Source of the DNA: Chitinophagaceae bacterium C216
GTDB lineage: Bacteria > Bacteroidota > Bacteroidia > Chitinophagales > Chitinophagaceae
DNA: 64,000 bases
Direction: 5' to 3'
Assembly: GCA_028485475.2 (NCBI GenBank)
Contig: CP144143.1
Span: 1,612,001 to 1,676,000 of the forward strand
This document shows, piece by piece, positions 54,041 through 62,723 of this stretch (positions are counted from its first letter, which is position 1; every line of letters starts with the position of its first letter). The translations under genes were made by a program, and so were the position numbers. The notes beneath the pieces are model-generated. The model was not told the origin of the DNA. It saw only the letters and a program-made list of their open reading frames with translations, and ran no database searches.

Positions 54041-55825
54041 TTAGCGCTTGGGTCCTGAGCTGGAACTATTGCGTGCAGGAGCGGTAGCTGCTCCGTTTTG
54101 GGTAGAATCGGCACCAGTACCAGGTGCTGTGGGAGCTCCTGGTGTACCACCCAATGCTTTAATGTATTGCGCAATTTGTTCTTTTGCAGTAGGATTATCT
54201 GCATTGTTGTAAGCTAATTGCAGATATTTCAAAGCACTTTCGTTGTCTTTTTTCACATTAGCGCTGTAAATAGCCAGATCTGCTGCAGTTTTGAAAATTT
54301 CGCCACGTTTTGCTGCTACTTCGGTTGTATCATCAGGTGACTGAAGGAATGCTATGTATCTATCTCCATCAGTAACCATTATATTCTGGGCATTAGTAGA
54401 GTCGAATATTTTACTGCTTGCATAAGCCAGCATGTAGCCATAGTTCCATTTAGGGAATCTGTTACGTGCCGCATCGAATATTTTCCAAGCTTTCTCGTAT
54501 TCTCCGGCTTTGTAGAACCCAGTATAACCTGCGTAGAAGTAGTCATTGATGGTGTGCTTGTCTGACGGCTTTATTTCCAGAATTTTTGCATACAATTCAC
54601 CGGCCAGAGCGCTCTTGCCAGCATCAGCGAACATTTTTGCTCCGTTAGATAGGATCTCTACCTTACCAGCAATACTAGTATCAGCTGCAGCTGCGTCCAG
54701 ATAAGTTTGTACTACTTCTGCTTCTTTACCTGGAGTTGTAGAGTAAGCTGTTGCTTTTAAGCTATAGTCTTTCGGAACGATGTTGTCCTTAACCTGAGTT
54801 TTAAAATAATCTTCTACATAAGGAATTGCAGATGCGGTATCCTTATTTTCAATAAGGCTATAGGCCACTAATTTGTAAACCAGAGGATTGGTTTGTTCTC
54901 GGGCTTGCGCAATAATGTTTTTACCGATATTGATAGCCTCACTGTAGTTTTTATTAAAGTAAGCGGCTACACCTTTAAAGTACTCGTTATTAGGACTTGG
55001 CGGTAATAAAGACAAAATTTTATCGCCGTAAGGTTTTGCCTTATTCAAATCTCCTGCAGAGAATGCATAATATTCATATAAATCTTCCAATGCAGGAAGG
55101 AAAGATGGATTCGCTGCAATAGCTTTTTCCAGAGATTGAATGTAAAGGTCTACGTTATTCTGAGATTTAAAGATTTTAGATTTTCTGTATTCGGCCAAGG
55201 CAAAAGAAGGTTCTGTTTCCAATGCTTCTTGATAATAAGTAAAGGCAGCGCTTCCTTCGCCCGGATTGGCTTTAAGAGTAGCATCAGCCAAGTTGGTATA
55301 GATGCTGGCGATCAACTTGGGGTCTCTCTTTTTGCCTTTTAAATTCATCACTAGGTTTTTAGCCTCAGTAAGTTTTGCAACGGCAAAATTGATGTCACCC
55401 ACTCTGTCAATATTATTATAGGCACGGGCGAGGGCAAAGCCTACAGCGTTGAGTACCTTTGCTTTTTCTACATCGTCTTTACCTAGTGCATTTAATGCTG
55501 CATTGAACTGTTGTTGCGCCTCAGCTCCTTTTTTTTCTGCAATCAGCAACTGACCCTTGGCAGCTAGCAGATAAGGATCTGCAGGCTTGGCGGCTAGTGC
55601 TTTGCTGATTACGGCATCTGCCTGTGCATTTTTTCCTAATTCGTAATAAGACTCTGCAAGCCAGTAAGCAGCATCTGCTTTATCGGCATGTTTTTCTAAA
55701 ATACTCACTGCAGAAGCATAGTTGCCATTGTAATAAGCTTTTACACCATCCTCTACGGACTGTGCATACACTCCGGCATTCACCAATACTCCAAGTGCAA
55801 GTAGACGGATTGCTTTCTTCATCAT
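54041..55825 (-). CDS. Secreted tetratricopeptide-repeat protein
   Basis: The 594-residue protein has a signal peptide (about residues 1-22, ending VNAGVYAQ) and then a long series of TPR-like helix pairs from about residue 23 to 550. Examples are AAYWLAESYYELGKNAQADA and FALAEYRKSKIFKSQNNVDL. The tail (about 555-594) is rich in Gly, Pro, Ala, Thr and Ser and looks disordered. TPR proteins act as scaffolds; no enzymatic domain is seen. It is probably periplasmic. A PstS-like lipoprotein gene precedes it in the same direction, suggesting joint function, which is inference. Confidence 0.85.
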   Translation of the reverse strand: MMKKAIRLLALGVLVNAGVYAQSVEDGVKAYYNGNYASAVSILEKHADKADAAYWLAESYYELGKNAQADAVISKALAAKPADPYLLAAKGQLLIAEKKGAEAQQQFNAALNALGKDDVEKAKVLNAVGFALARAYNNIDRVGDINFAVAKLTEAKNLVMNLKGKKRDPKLIASIYTNLADATLKANPGEGSAAFTYYQEALETEPSFALAEYRKSKIFKSQNNVDLYIQSLEKAIAANPSFLPALEDLYEYYAFSAGDLNKAKPYGDKILSLLPPSPNNEYFKGVAAYFNKNYSEAINIGKNIIAQAREQTNPLVYKLVAYSLIENKDTASAIPYVEDYFKTQVKDNIVPKDYSLKATAYSTTPGKEAEVVQTYLDAAAADTSIAGKVEILSNGAKMFADAGKSALAGELYAKILEIKPSDKHTINDYFYAGYTGFYKAGEYEKAWKIFDAARNRFPKWNYGYMLAYASSKIFDSTNAQNIMVTDGDRYIAFLQSPDDTTEVAAKRGEIFKTAADLAIYSANVKKDNESALKYLQLAYNNADNPTAKEQIAQYIKALGGTPGAPTAPGTGADSTQNGAATAPARNSSSSGPKR

Positions 55826-55893
55826 CGTTTTTTTATTGTTTATTTTAAAAGTTTAAAGCGGTTTGTTAATAAACCGTAAATATAATTTTTATT

Positions 55894-56826
55894 TTAAATA
55901 GAATCTTCATTTAATCGAACCGGCCGGAAGATGAAAAATCTTCTTCCCGGCATAAGATAAGCCCTCTTGAAGATCAACTGACCGATTTCTCCTCTTAAAA
56001 AACTAGCGAACCCATTTCCTAGGCCCACATGGGTTTCTTTAAGAATATAGGTGAGATCTCGAGTCATCGGATATTTCCGGTCATATAGATTAGCCTGTAC
56101 TGGTAAGATATATTTTTCGTCGCTATTGTTGCCTTTGAGGTAGGCAATTTTAACTTTTTTTAAGAAACTTCTTTGCTTGCTATCTTCGGGATTGCCTATC
56201 CAGCTTACTCCAATAAATCCCACAGCATTAGGTGTTTGAGCTACATAATTGATAACAGAGTCGCTCGTTGATGCTGCTACTGCCGCAGGATTGAGTGTTT
56301 CGCCACGCAATACGGAGTCCAGTATATATCGTATAGTACTCGTGGTTTTAATACCATCAAATACCGGAATCAGCGGTCTTGAATAAGTGCCCGTAAGGAT
56401 ACTTTTGATTTCGTTCATGTCGAACAGAGAATCGGGAGACATCGGGTTTACAATTACCGCAATGGCATCACGGGCGATAGGCAACTGATCTACCACTACA
56501 TTCATAGAATCGGCAAGTGTTGCTTTTTCCGACTCGGTGAGCGCAATGGTAGAGATAACCATTCTGATACTGTCGTTCCAAAGATCTTTTACACAATCTG
56601 ATTCGGGCTTGTATTGTACATTAATTTTCGTGCCAGGATTATTCGACTCGAAAACTTTTATCTGCTCATCTATAACAGGCTTGAAAGAAATATCAGCGCT
56701 AATAGTAATACTACCGCTTGTTGGCGTATCTGTAAAATCTGGTCTCGTGCGTTTGTTAGCTTCACAGGCTGTTAATAATATTAATAAACACCAGCACAGC
56801 CAGGGGTATGCTTTTCGCACCTTCAC
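55894..56826 (-). CDS. PstS-like substrate-binding lipoprotein
   Basis: The best start is a GTG at 56826, directly after the upstream stop (TAA, one base, GTG). It gives MKVRKAYPWLCWCLLILLTAC, a textbook lipoprotein signal with lipobox LLTAC. ATG codons further upstream overlap the preceding gene and add an unlikely leader. The 310-residue protein has the PBP-like fold of phosphate-binding PstS: GSITISADISFKPVIDEQIK, VVDQLPIARDAIAVIVNP (about residue 110) and NAVGFIGVSW (about residue 195). No pstCAB genes are adjacent, so it may not be a phosphate importer subunit. Ligand specificity is unknown. Confidence 0.82.
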   Translation of the reverse strand: MKVRKAYPWLCWCLLILLTACEANKRTRPDFTDTPTSGSITISADISFKPVIDEQIKVFESNNPGTKINVQYKPESDCVKDLWNDSIRMVISTIALTESEKATLADSMNVVVDQLPIARDAIAVIVNPMSPDSLFDMNEIKSILTGTYSRPLIPVFDGIKTTSTIRYILDSVLRGETLNPAAVAASTSDSVINYVAQTPNAVGFIGVSWIGNPEDSKQRSFLKKVKIAYLKGNNSDEKYILPVQANLYDRKYPMTRDLTYILKETHVGLGNGFASFLRGEIGQLIFKRAYLMPGRRFFIFRPVRLNEDSI

Positions 56827-56827
56827 G

Positions 56828-57082
56828 TTATTTAAAATAATTTTTTTTATAAGCACGGTATATACGCCAACTTCCATATAAAATAACAATTACTCCATAT
56901 ACCTTATCCCAGACGTCTGGTGGATATATTTTATTGAGCCGAAAGTCGAAGGCTCCTCTTGCCAGAAGAAAAACTCCGATAAACACAATTAGCGCTCCCA
57001 TAATATAGTCCAGTGCAGATCTCATCTTAGATACCTGCCGGTTGCGCTGCTGTTCATAATCTTCGTTTGATTTCAGAGTCAT
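56828..57082 (-). CDS. Small two-helix membrane protein of unknown function
   Basis: From the ATG at 57082 the protein has 84 residues. The open frame reaches further upstream, but the extra residues would run into the region divergent to the deacetylase gene. It has a charged N-terminus (NEDYEQQRNRQVSKMRS) and two hydrophobic helices (about residues 23-42 and 61-78), with a basic C-terminal end. I do not recognise the family. It is tightly coupled to the PstS-like lipoprotein gene, with a single base between stop and GTG, which suggests they act together. Confidence 0.7.
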   Translation of the reverse strand: MTLKSNEDYEQQRNRQVSKMRSALDYIMGALIVFIGVFLLARGAFDFRLNKIYPPDVWDKVYGVIVILYGSWRIYRAYKKNYFK

Positions 57083-57197
57083 CCTATATATGTGATGCGG
57101 CAAGATAAAATTTTTTCTTTTGAGATGCAAAATGTTTGAAAGTTCACACACGAACAATGTATATAGAATGTTAATAATAGTCAACGCAAACAAATCC

Positions 57198-57205
57198 TAC
57201 CTTTG
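57198..57205 (+). promoter_or_regulatory. -7 box (TACCTTTG) 6 nt before the deacetylase ATG
   Basis: An exact TAnnTTTG match. Its last three bases are the TTG at 57203 that could be mistaken for a start codon; the true ATG at 57212 follows after 6 nt. Confidence 0.5.
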
Positions 57206-57211
57206 AGCTGT

Positions 57212-57832
57212 ATGTATTTTGTTAAAACGCCGCGATGGCTTAAAAAAATATACGGCAATTACATTTGGGATATTAAGGCGGATACTCCTACGCTTTATCT
57301 TACTTTTGATGATGGGCCTCATCCCGAAGTCACTTATTTTGTGCTGAATGAATTGGAGAAATACAATGCAAAAGCTACATTCTTCTGCATAGGCAAAAAT
57401 GTGCTATTATATCCTCACGTGTATAAAGCAATATTAGATAAAGGTCATGCAATAGGCAATCACACACATAATCATTTCAATGGCTGGAAAACGCCTTTGC
57501 AAGCTTATATAGATAATGTAGCACAATGTGAGCAGTATGTACAATCATCTTTATTCAGACCTCCCTATGGGCGCATCAAAAACAGTCAGGCCAAATACTT
57601 GCGCAATAAGGGTTTCAGCATTATCATGTGGGATGTACTTAGTGGTGATTTTGATACAAGTATTGATGGGAACAAATGTTCGTCGAATGTTATCAATAAT
57701 GCTGCAAGCGGCTCCATTATTGTGTTTCACGACAGCGAAAAAGCATTTGAAAGACTGAAATATGCATTACCCGCGACTCTCGACTATTTTAGTAGGAAAG
57801 GATACAGTTTTAAACCGTTGGATATAATATAA
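57212..57832 (+). CDS. NodB-type polysaccharide deacetylase
   Basis: The 206-residue protein has the NodB homology domain of carbohydrate esterase family 4: TFDDGPHPE (catalytic Asp and metal Asp, about residue 34), HAIGNHTHNH (metal His pair, about residue 83), FRPPYGR (about residue 116) and GSIIVFHDS (about residue 168). It would remove acetyl groups from peptidoglycan or another polysaccharide. There is no classical signal peptide, although such proteins may act at the membrane. The start at 57212 is preferred over the TTG three codons earlier, which lies in the promoter box. Confidence 0.92.
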   Translation: MYFVKTPRWLKKIYGNYIWDIKADTPTLYLTFDDGPHPEVTYFVLNELEKYNAKATFFCIGKNVLLYPHVYKAILDKGHAIGNHTHNHFNGWKTPLQAYIDNVAQCEQYVQSSLFRPPYGRIKNSQAKYLRNKGFSIIMWDVLSGDFDTSIDGNKCSSNVINNAASGSIIVFHDSEKAFERLKYALPATLDYFSRKGYSFKPLDII

Positions 57833-57857
57833 TGTTAGATGGTTATTTAATAAAAAA

Positions 57858-57889
57858 GGGCCTTGGGTAAACACCCTGGCCCGATTTTT
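57858..57889 (+). terminator. Terminator-like hairpin after the deacetylase gene
   Basis: GGGCC/GGCCC and an inner GGGT/ACCC stem with a 4-nt AAAC loop are followed by GATTTTT. It could end the deacetylase transcript or act as a leader hairpin for tatD. Confidence 0.65.
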
Positions 57890-57901
57890 AATCCGTACCC
57901 T

Positions 57902-57997
57902 ATGAAAACTTGCGATGAAGTTAGTGTTTTTTGTGCATATCTACAAAGAAATATTTTATATTATAGAAAAAATTTAAATAAAGGGGTAATTTTTTGA
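57902..57997 (+). other. 31-codon open frame in the gap before tatD, uncertain
   Basis: An ATG shortly after the hairpin opens a 31-codon frame starting MKTCDEVSVF and ending 3 nt before the tatD ATG. It has no recognised family and could be chance. Its position between a hairpin and a gene is compatible with a leader peptide. The rest of the 168-nt gap is AT-rich and without other clear signals. Confidence 0.2.
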
Positions 57998-58000
57998 AAA

Positions 58001-58765
58001 ATGTATATCGATAGTCATTCTCACATTTATTCTAATGAATTTTTTAATGATACATTTGAGATGTTACAAAGGGCAGGGGCGGCAGGTGTGACTACCATAT
58101 TAATGCCCGCCATCGATTCTGAAACCCATGAAAGAATGTTCGAATTGGAGCAAACTGCTCAGGTGCGTTGCCTGAGCATGATAGGATTACATCCTTGTTC
58201 TGTAAAAGAGGATTATGAAAAGGAGCTTAAGATTATTGAACAGCACCTGCAACAGCGGAAGTTTGTTGCTATTGGGGAAACCGGATTAGACTTTTACTGG
58301 GATGTTTCCTATAAGGAGCAGCAATACCGAGCCTTGGAAAAACAGATTCAATGGGCGTTGGAGTATCAGTTGCCATTAGTGATACATAGCCGCAATGCTA
58401 CGCAGGAATGTATAGACATGGTGGCCCAATATGTTCCGGAAGGATTGCGAGGGGTATTTCACTGTTTTGGAGGTTCTATCGAAGAAGCGCAGAAAATTAT
58501 GAACCTAGGTTTCTTTCTGGGCATTGGAGGGGTGGTTACTTTTAAAAAATCCGGACTGGCGGAGGTGATAAAGAATATTGGTTTGGAATATGTGATTTTG
58601 GAGACGGATGCCCCATATCTGGCTCCGGTACCACATCGCGGCAAACGTAATGAACCTGCTTACATACCGCTGATCGCTCAAAAGATTGCCGATGTACTGG
58701 AAATGCCTGTGGAAAAAGTGGCTGCAGTCACTACCGAAAATTCAAAAAAATTATTCTCTTTATAG
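58001..58765 (+). CDS. tatD: TatD-family metal-dependent hydrolase (DNase)
   Basis: TatD proteins are metal-dependent deoxyribonucleases with a TIM-barrel amidohydrolase fold. The 254-residue protein has the metal ligands in DSHSHIY (about residue 4), GETGLDFYWD (about residue 92), VIHSRNA (about residue 127), HCFGGS (about residue 153) and ETDAPYLAP (about residue 202). Length is typical. It lies 42 nt before tRNA-Ser. The exact paralogue (TatD or YcfH type) is not decided. Confidence 0.93.
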   Translation: MYIDSHSHIYSNEFFNDTFEMLQRAGAAGVTTILMPAIDSETHERMFELEQTAQVRCLSMIGLHPCSVKEDYEKELKIIEQHLQQRKFVAIGETGLDFYWDVSYKEQQYRALEKQIQWALEYQLPLVIHSRNATQECIDMVAQYVPEGLRGVFHCFGGSIEEAQKIMNLGFFLGIGGVVTFKKSGLAEVIKNIGLEYVILETDAPYLAPVPHRGKRNEPAYIPLIAQKIADVLEMPVEKVAAVTTENSKKLFSL

Positions 58766-58807
58766 CGAGAGAAGCCCTATTTTTGCAGCCCGTTTGGATA
58801 ACGGCAA

Positions 58808-58894
58808 GGAGACGTGTCCGAGTGGTTGAAGGAGCACGCCTGGAAAGTGTGTATACGGGCAACCGTATCGCGAGTTCGAATCTCGCCGTCTCCG
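58808..58894 (+). tRNA. tRNA-Ser (anticodon GGA)
   Basis: The acceptor stem GGAGACG pairs with CGTCTCC, and the discriminator base G follows. The anticodon loop reads CTGGAAA, giving GGA for UCC/UCU. A long variable arm (ACGGGCAACCGT region) and the GTTCGAATC T loop are typical of serine tRNA. CCA is not encoded at the 3' end. Confidence 0.96.
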
Positions 58895-58907
58895 CAGAAA
58901 ATGTTTA

Positions 58908-58948
58908 GCGGTATAAAAATTGGTAATCGATTTTTATATCGCTTTTTT
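58908..58948 (+). terminator. Terminator downstream of tRNA-Ser
   Basis: A 13-bp stem with one G-T wobble (GCGGTATAAAAAT with ATTTTTATATCGC) and a 9-nt loop is followed by TTTTTT. The stem is AT-rich. The rest of the 176-nt gap to prpB holds only the prpB -7 box. Confidence 0.75.
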
Positions 58949-59057
58949 GTTACACAAGTTTGCCGATGGCATTGTTGTAGGGGGTGTTTTAACACATCTT
59001 TTATCAATTTCCTGGAAGATCTGCGTCGCTACGGTACTCCTTCCCGCTTCAAATAAT

Positions 59058-59065
59058 TACATTTG
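59058..59065 (+). promoter_or_regulatory. -7 box (TACATTTG) 5 nt before prpB
   Basis: An exact TAnnTTTG match ending 5 nt before the prpB ATG, giving a predicted leaderless or nearly leaderless prp transcript. No clear -33 TTG. Confidence 0.5.
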
Positions 59066-59070
59066 TAGAT

Positions 59071-59949
59071 ATGAATCAATCATCGGCAGGCTTCCGTTTT
59101 CGCGAAGCCATGAAAAAAGAGCATCCTTTACAAATCGTAGGCACCATCAATGCTAACCACGCACTACTTGCTACACAGGCAGGCTTTAACGCTATTTACC
59201 TATCCGGCGGCGGCGTAGCAGCAGGTTCGCTGGGCATCCCCGATTTAGGAATTACTAATCTTGAAGATGTTCTAATTGATATTCGCCGTATTACAAACGT
59301 AACGGATACGCCGCTAATGGTGGATGTAGATACGGGTTTTGGCCCTTCGGCTTTCAATATTGAGCGTACTGTAAAATCTTTAATTAAGGCAGGAGCAGCT
59401 GCGTTGCATATCGAAGACCAGGTAGGTGCCAAACGGTGTGGACACAGACCGGGAAAGGAGCTGGTGAGTAAGGAAGAAATGGTTGATCGGCTGAAAGCCG
59501 CTGTGGACGCTCGTTTTGATGAATATTTTGTAATAGGTGCCCGAACAGACGCTTTGGCCAATGAAGGATTGGAAGGGGCCTTGGAAAGGGCCGTAGCGTA
59601 CAAAGAGGCCGGAGCAGATTTTATATTTGCTGAGGCTGTAAAAGATTTAAACGACTACAAAAAGTTTGTAGAGGCTACCGGATTGCCGATATTAGCCAAT
59701 ATTACCGAATTTGGGATGACACCTATGTACACCATCGATGAATTGCGCGACGCCGGCGTATCATTGGTATTGTATCCGCTGTCTGCCTTTAGAGCTGCAA
59801 ACAAAGCAGCACAAAATGTCTATGAGCATATACGCAAAGATGGTACGCAGCAAAATGTACTGCATACTATGCAAACCAGGGAAGAATTATACGCCAGCAT
59901 TAACTACCATGCGTATGAAAAAAAATTAGATCAATTATATAAAAAATAA
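59071..59949 (+). CDS. prpB: 2-methylisocitrate lyase
   Basis: PrpB splits 2-methylisocitrate into succinate and pyruvate, the last step of the 2-methylcitrate cycle for propionyl-CoA. The 292-residue protein of the isocitrate lyase/PEP mutase family has the catalytic motif KRCGH (about residue 128), the metal-binding VDVDTGFG (about residue 88) and ANITEFG (about residue 210). Length matches PrpB. prpC starts 6 nt after its stop. Confidence 0.94.
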   Translation: MNQSSAGFRFREAMKKEHPLQIVGTINANHALLATQAGFNAIYLSGGGVAAGSLGIPDLGITNLEDVLIDIRRITNVTDTPLMVDVDTGFGPSAFNIERTVKSLIKAGAAALHIEDQVGAKRCGHRPGKELVSKEEMVDRLKAAVDARFDEYFVIGARTDALANEGLEGALERAVAYKEAGADFIFAEAVKDLNDYKKFVEATGLPILANITEFGMTPMYTIDELRDAGVSLVLYPLSAFRAANKAAQNVYEHIRKDGTQQNVLHTMQTREELYASINYHAYEKKLDQLYKK

Positions 59950-59955
59950 AAGACG

Positions 59956-61110
59956 ATGGCTGCCAATACCGAACCTACTTTTAAGCCCAAAAAAAGTGTG
60001 GCACTTTCAGGAGTGTCTGCGGGAAATACCGCCTTATGTACTGTGGGCAAGAGTGGTAATGATTTGCATTACCGTGGATATGATATTCATGACCTGGCTA
60101 CAAAGGCTACATTTGAAGAAGTGGCTTATCTCCTAATACACGGGCATTTACCTATACGCCCGCAGTTAAATGCTTATCGTGAAAAACTGAAATCGTTGCG
60201 GGGGCTTCCTGAAATGGCGCAGGAAGTGCTTAAAAAAATTCCTGCTGCCGCCCACCCGATGGATGTGCTGCGTACCTACACTTCGATATTGGGAACTCTT
60301 CTTCCTGAGAAAGAAGATCATAATGTGGCCGGGGCTAGAGATATAGCCGATAAGTTATTAGCTTCTTTCGCTTCGGCATTGTTGTATTGGTACCATTATA
60401 CACACAACGGTAAAGAAATTGATGTTGAAACAGACGATGAAACAATAGGGGGACATTTTTTACATCTGCTGCATGGCAAGCGTCCTACGGATATATGGAT
60501 AAAAGCCATGGAAGTGTCCTTGATATTATATGCAGAACATGAGTTTAATGCTTCTACATTCACAGGAAGGGTAATTGCGGGTACGGGTTCCGATATTTAT
60601 TCTGCCGTAACTGGTGCTATCGGTGCTTTGCGCGGGCCTAAGCATGGAGGTGCTAATGAAGTGGCTTATGATATTCAAAGCCGTTATGCTAATGCCGATG
60701 AAGCAGAAGCAGATATTAAGGCAAGACTGGAGCGTAAAGAAGTGATTATAGGATTTGGACATCCCGTATATACTGTAGCGGATCCCAGAAATGTTATTAT
60801 CAAAAAAGTTGCGGAAGATCTTTCGAAGCATGCAGGAGATATGCTTCTTTACTCGATTGCGGAAAGGCTGGAAAGAGTAATGTGGGATGAAAAAAGAATG
60901 TTCCCGAATCTGGACTGGTATTCTGCAGTTGCGTATCACATTATGGGTGTACCTACCTTAATGTTTACGCCTCTGTTTGTGATATCTCGTATTACAGGAT
61001 GGAGTGCTCACATCATTGAGCAAAGACAAGATGGAAAAATTATTCGTCCCAGTGCCAACTATGTGGGGCCAGAAAATTTAGAATTTGTACCTATTGATAA
61101 TAGACAATAA
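59956..61110 (+). CDS. prpC: 2-methylcitrate synthase/citrate synthase family protein
   Basis: PrpC condenses propionyl-CoA with oxaloacetate to 2-methylcitrate. The 384-residue citrate-synthase-family protein shows the catalytic residues in [10 protein letters not shown] (His, about residue 197), [14 protein letters not shown] (His, about residue 271) and the Asp in [16 protein letters not shown] (about residue 320). Citrate synthase itself is a possible activity, but location between prpB and prpD supports the methylcitrate role. The gap from prpB is 6 nt. Confidence 0.92.
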   Translation: MAANTEPTFKPKKSVALSGVSAGNTALCTVGKSGNDLHYRGYDIHDLATKATFEEVAYLLIHGHLPIRPQLNAYREKLKSLRGLPEMAQEVLKKIPAAAHPMDVLRTYTSILGTLLPEKEDHNVAGARDIADKLLASFASALLYWYHYTHNGKEIDVETDDETIGGHFLHLLHGKRPTDIWIKAMEVSLILYAEHEFNASTFTGRVIAGTGSDIYSAVTGAIGALRGPKHGGANEVAYDIQSRYANADEAEADIKARLERKEVIIGFGHPVYTVADPRNVIIKKVAEDLSKHAGDMLLYSIAERLERVMWDEKRMFPNLDWYSAVAYHIMGVPTLMFTPLFVISRITGWSAHIIEQRQDGKIIRPSANYVGPENLEFVPIDNRQ

Positions 61111-61170
61111 ATGTGGATTTATAGATATTGATACATTATTATACCAAACTTTTAAAGCGAAAGATTACAC

Positions 61171-62625
61171 ATGTCATCTCAGATTTACAATGAAAGACCA
61201 CAGCCTGATAAAGTGCTGGTGGATATAGCCGATTATGTTCTCAATTATGAAATAAAAAGTGAGCTGGCGCTGCAAACGGCTCATTATTGCTTATTAGATA
61301 CCTTGGGTTGTGGATTTGAAGCTTTGACTTACCCTGCTTGTACCAAGTTGCTTGGTCCTGTGGTGCCCGGAACAATTGTTCCTAATGGAGCCCGGGTTCC
61401 TGGTACGAATTATATTTTAGATCCTGTTCAAGCTGCATTTAATATAGGGGCTATGATTCGTTGGCTGGATTTTAATGATACCTGGCTGGCGGCAGAGTGG
61501 GGGCACCCTTCGGATAATTTAGGTGGTATATTGGCCACTGCAGATTGGCTTTCACGAACCAATATTGCCGAAGGTAAATCACCTCTTACGATGCTGCAGG
61601 TATTGCACGCCATGATAATGGCGCATGAAATCCAGGGGGTGCTTGCATTGGAAAATTCATTTAATAAGGTAGGATTGGATCATGTGATTCTGGTAAAAGT
61701 GGCCTCTACTGCGGTGGTTGGAAAATTATTAGGATTGAACAGAGAGGAACTGATTAATGCACTTTCTCATGCATTTCTCGATGGGCATTCATTGAGAACT
61801 TATAGGCATGCTCCTAATACCGGAAGCCGCAAATCTTGGGCGGCAGGGGATGCTACTTCGAGAGCGGTACGCCTAGCATTGATTGCTAGGACAGGGGAGA
61901 TGGGGTATCCATCTGTTTTAACTGCAAAGACATGGGGATTCTATGATGTATTGTTTAGAGGCAATGAGTTTAAATTTCAGCGGGACTATGGAACATACGT
62001 AATGGAACATGTATTGTTTAAGATTTCTTATCCCGCAGAATTTCACTCTCAAACCGCAGTGGAAGCGGCCATGAAGCTGCATGATATTTTGAGAGCAAAG
62101 GGTAAGACCAGTGACGATATTAAAAAAGTTACTATTCGTACACATGAAGCAGCTATCCGTATCATTGATAAAAAAGGTCCTTTGAATAACCCCGCCGATA
62201 GGGACCATTGTATTCAATACATGGTGGCTGTTCCATTAATCTTTGGACGGCTAACAGCAATGGATTATGAAGATGACGTGGCTGCCGATAAAAGGATTGA
62301 TGCGCTACGCGACAAAATCGTGTGTGTAGAAGATCCGCAGTTTACGTTGGATTATCATGATCCTGAAAAGCGCTCCATTGCAAATGCACTTACGATAGAA
62401 TTGAATGATGGAGAAATATTGGATGAAGTGGTTGTAGAATATCCTATCGGGCATAAGCGAAGAAGACAAGAGGGTATTCCTAAATTGTTAGAGAAGTATA
62501 AAATCAATCTGGCTCGTATCTTCGATAAAGTGCAACAAGACCAAATATTAGAGGCTAGCTTGGATTATGACAAATTGGTAAATATGAGCGTGAATGAATA
62601 TGTAGATTTGATGGTAAAACCATAG
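61171..62625 (+). CDS. prpD: 2-methylcitrate dehydratase
   Basis: PrpD dehydrates 2-methylcitrate to 2-methyl-cis-aconitate. The 484-residue MmgE/PrpD-family protein has the blocks [19 protein letters not shown] (about residue 96), [15 protein letters not shown] (about residue 204) and [15 protein letters not shown] (about residue 226), and the C-terminal part has [15 protein letters not shown] and [12 protein letters not shown]. Its length matches PrpD. It completes the prpBCD set; the aconitase-type step between PrpD and PrpB must be done by an enzyme encoded elsewhere. The gap from prpC is 60 nt. Confidence 0.94.
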   Translation: MSSQIYNERPQPDKVLVDIADYVLNYEIKSELALQTAHYCLLDTLGCGFEALTYPACTKLLGPVVPGTIVPNGARVPGTNYILDPVQAAFNIGAMIRWLDFNDTWLAAEWGHPSDNLGGILATADWLSRTNIAEGKSPLTMLQVLHAMIMAHEIQGVLALENSFNKVGLDHVILVKVASTAVVGKLLGLNREELINALSHAFLDGHSLRTYRHAPNTGSRKSWAAGDATSRAVRLALIARTGEMGYPSVLTAKTWGFYDVLFRGNEFKFQRDYGTYVMEHVLFKISYPAEFHSQTAVEAAMKLHDILRAKGKTSDDIKKVTIRTHEAAIRIIDKKGPLNNPADRDHCIQYMVAVPLIFGRLTAMDYEDDVAADKRIDALRDKIVCVEDPQFTLDYHDPEKRSIANALTIELNDGEILDEVVVEYPIGHKRRRQEGIPKLLEKYKINLARIFDKVQQDQILEASLDYDKLVNMSVNEYVDLMVKP

Positions 62626-62645
62626 AAAAACAAGCAAGAATTACC

Positions 62646-62692
62646 AATCGGGTTTTCAGCATCTACGATATGCATGTAAAACCCGATTTTTG
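62646..62692 (+). terminator. Terminator of the prp operon
   Basis: AATCGGGTTTT and AAAACCCGATT form a perfect 11-bp stem with a 21-nt loop, followed by TTTT. It lies 20 nt after the prpD stop. Confidence 0.75.
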
Positions 62693-62723
62693 CTATTACT
62701 AAAAATCTGTTTGTGCATTGCGT

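Noticed and set aside
55850-55893. Small hairpin CGGTTT/AAACCG after the PstS-like gene as a terminator
   Set aside because: Only a 6-bp AT-containing stem with a poor T tail.
57203-57205. TTG start for the deacetylase
   Set aside because: It is part of a TAnnTTTG promoter box; the ATG at 57212 fits better.
58777-59007. Open frames on both strands over 58777-59056
   Set aside because: They read through tRNA-Ser. The - strand product is the familiar artefact made by translating serine tRNA genes, and the + strand one is likewise tRNA-derived.
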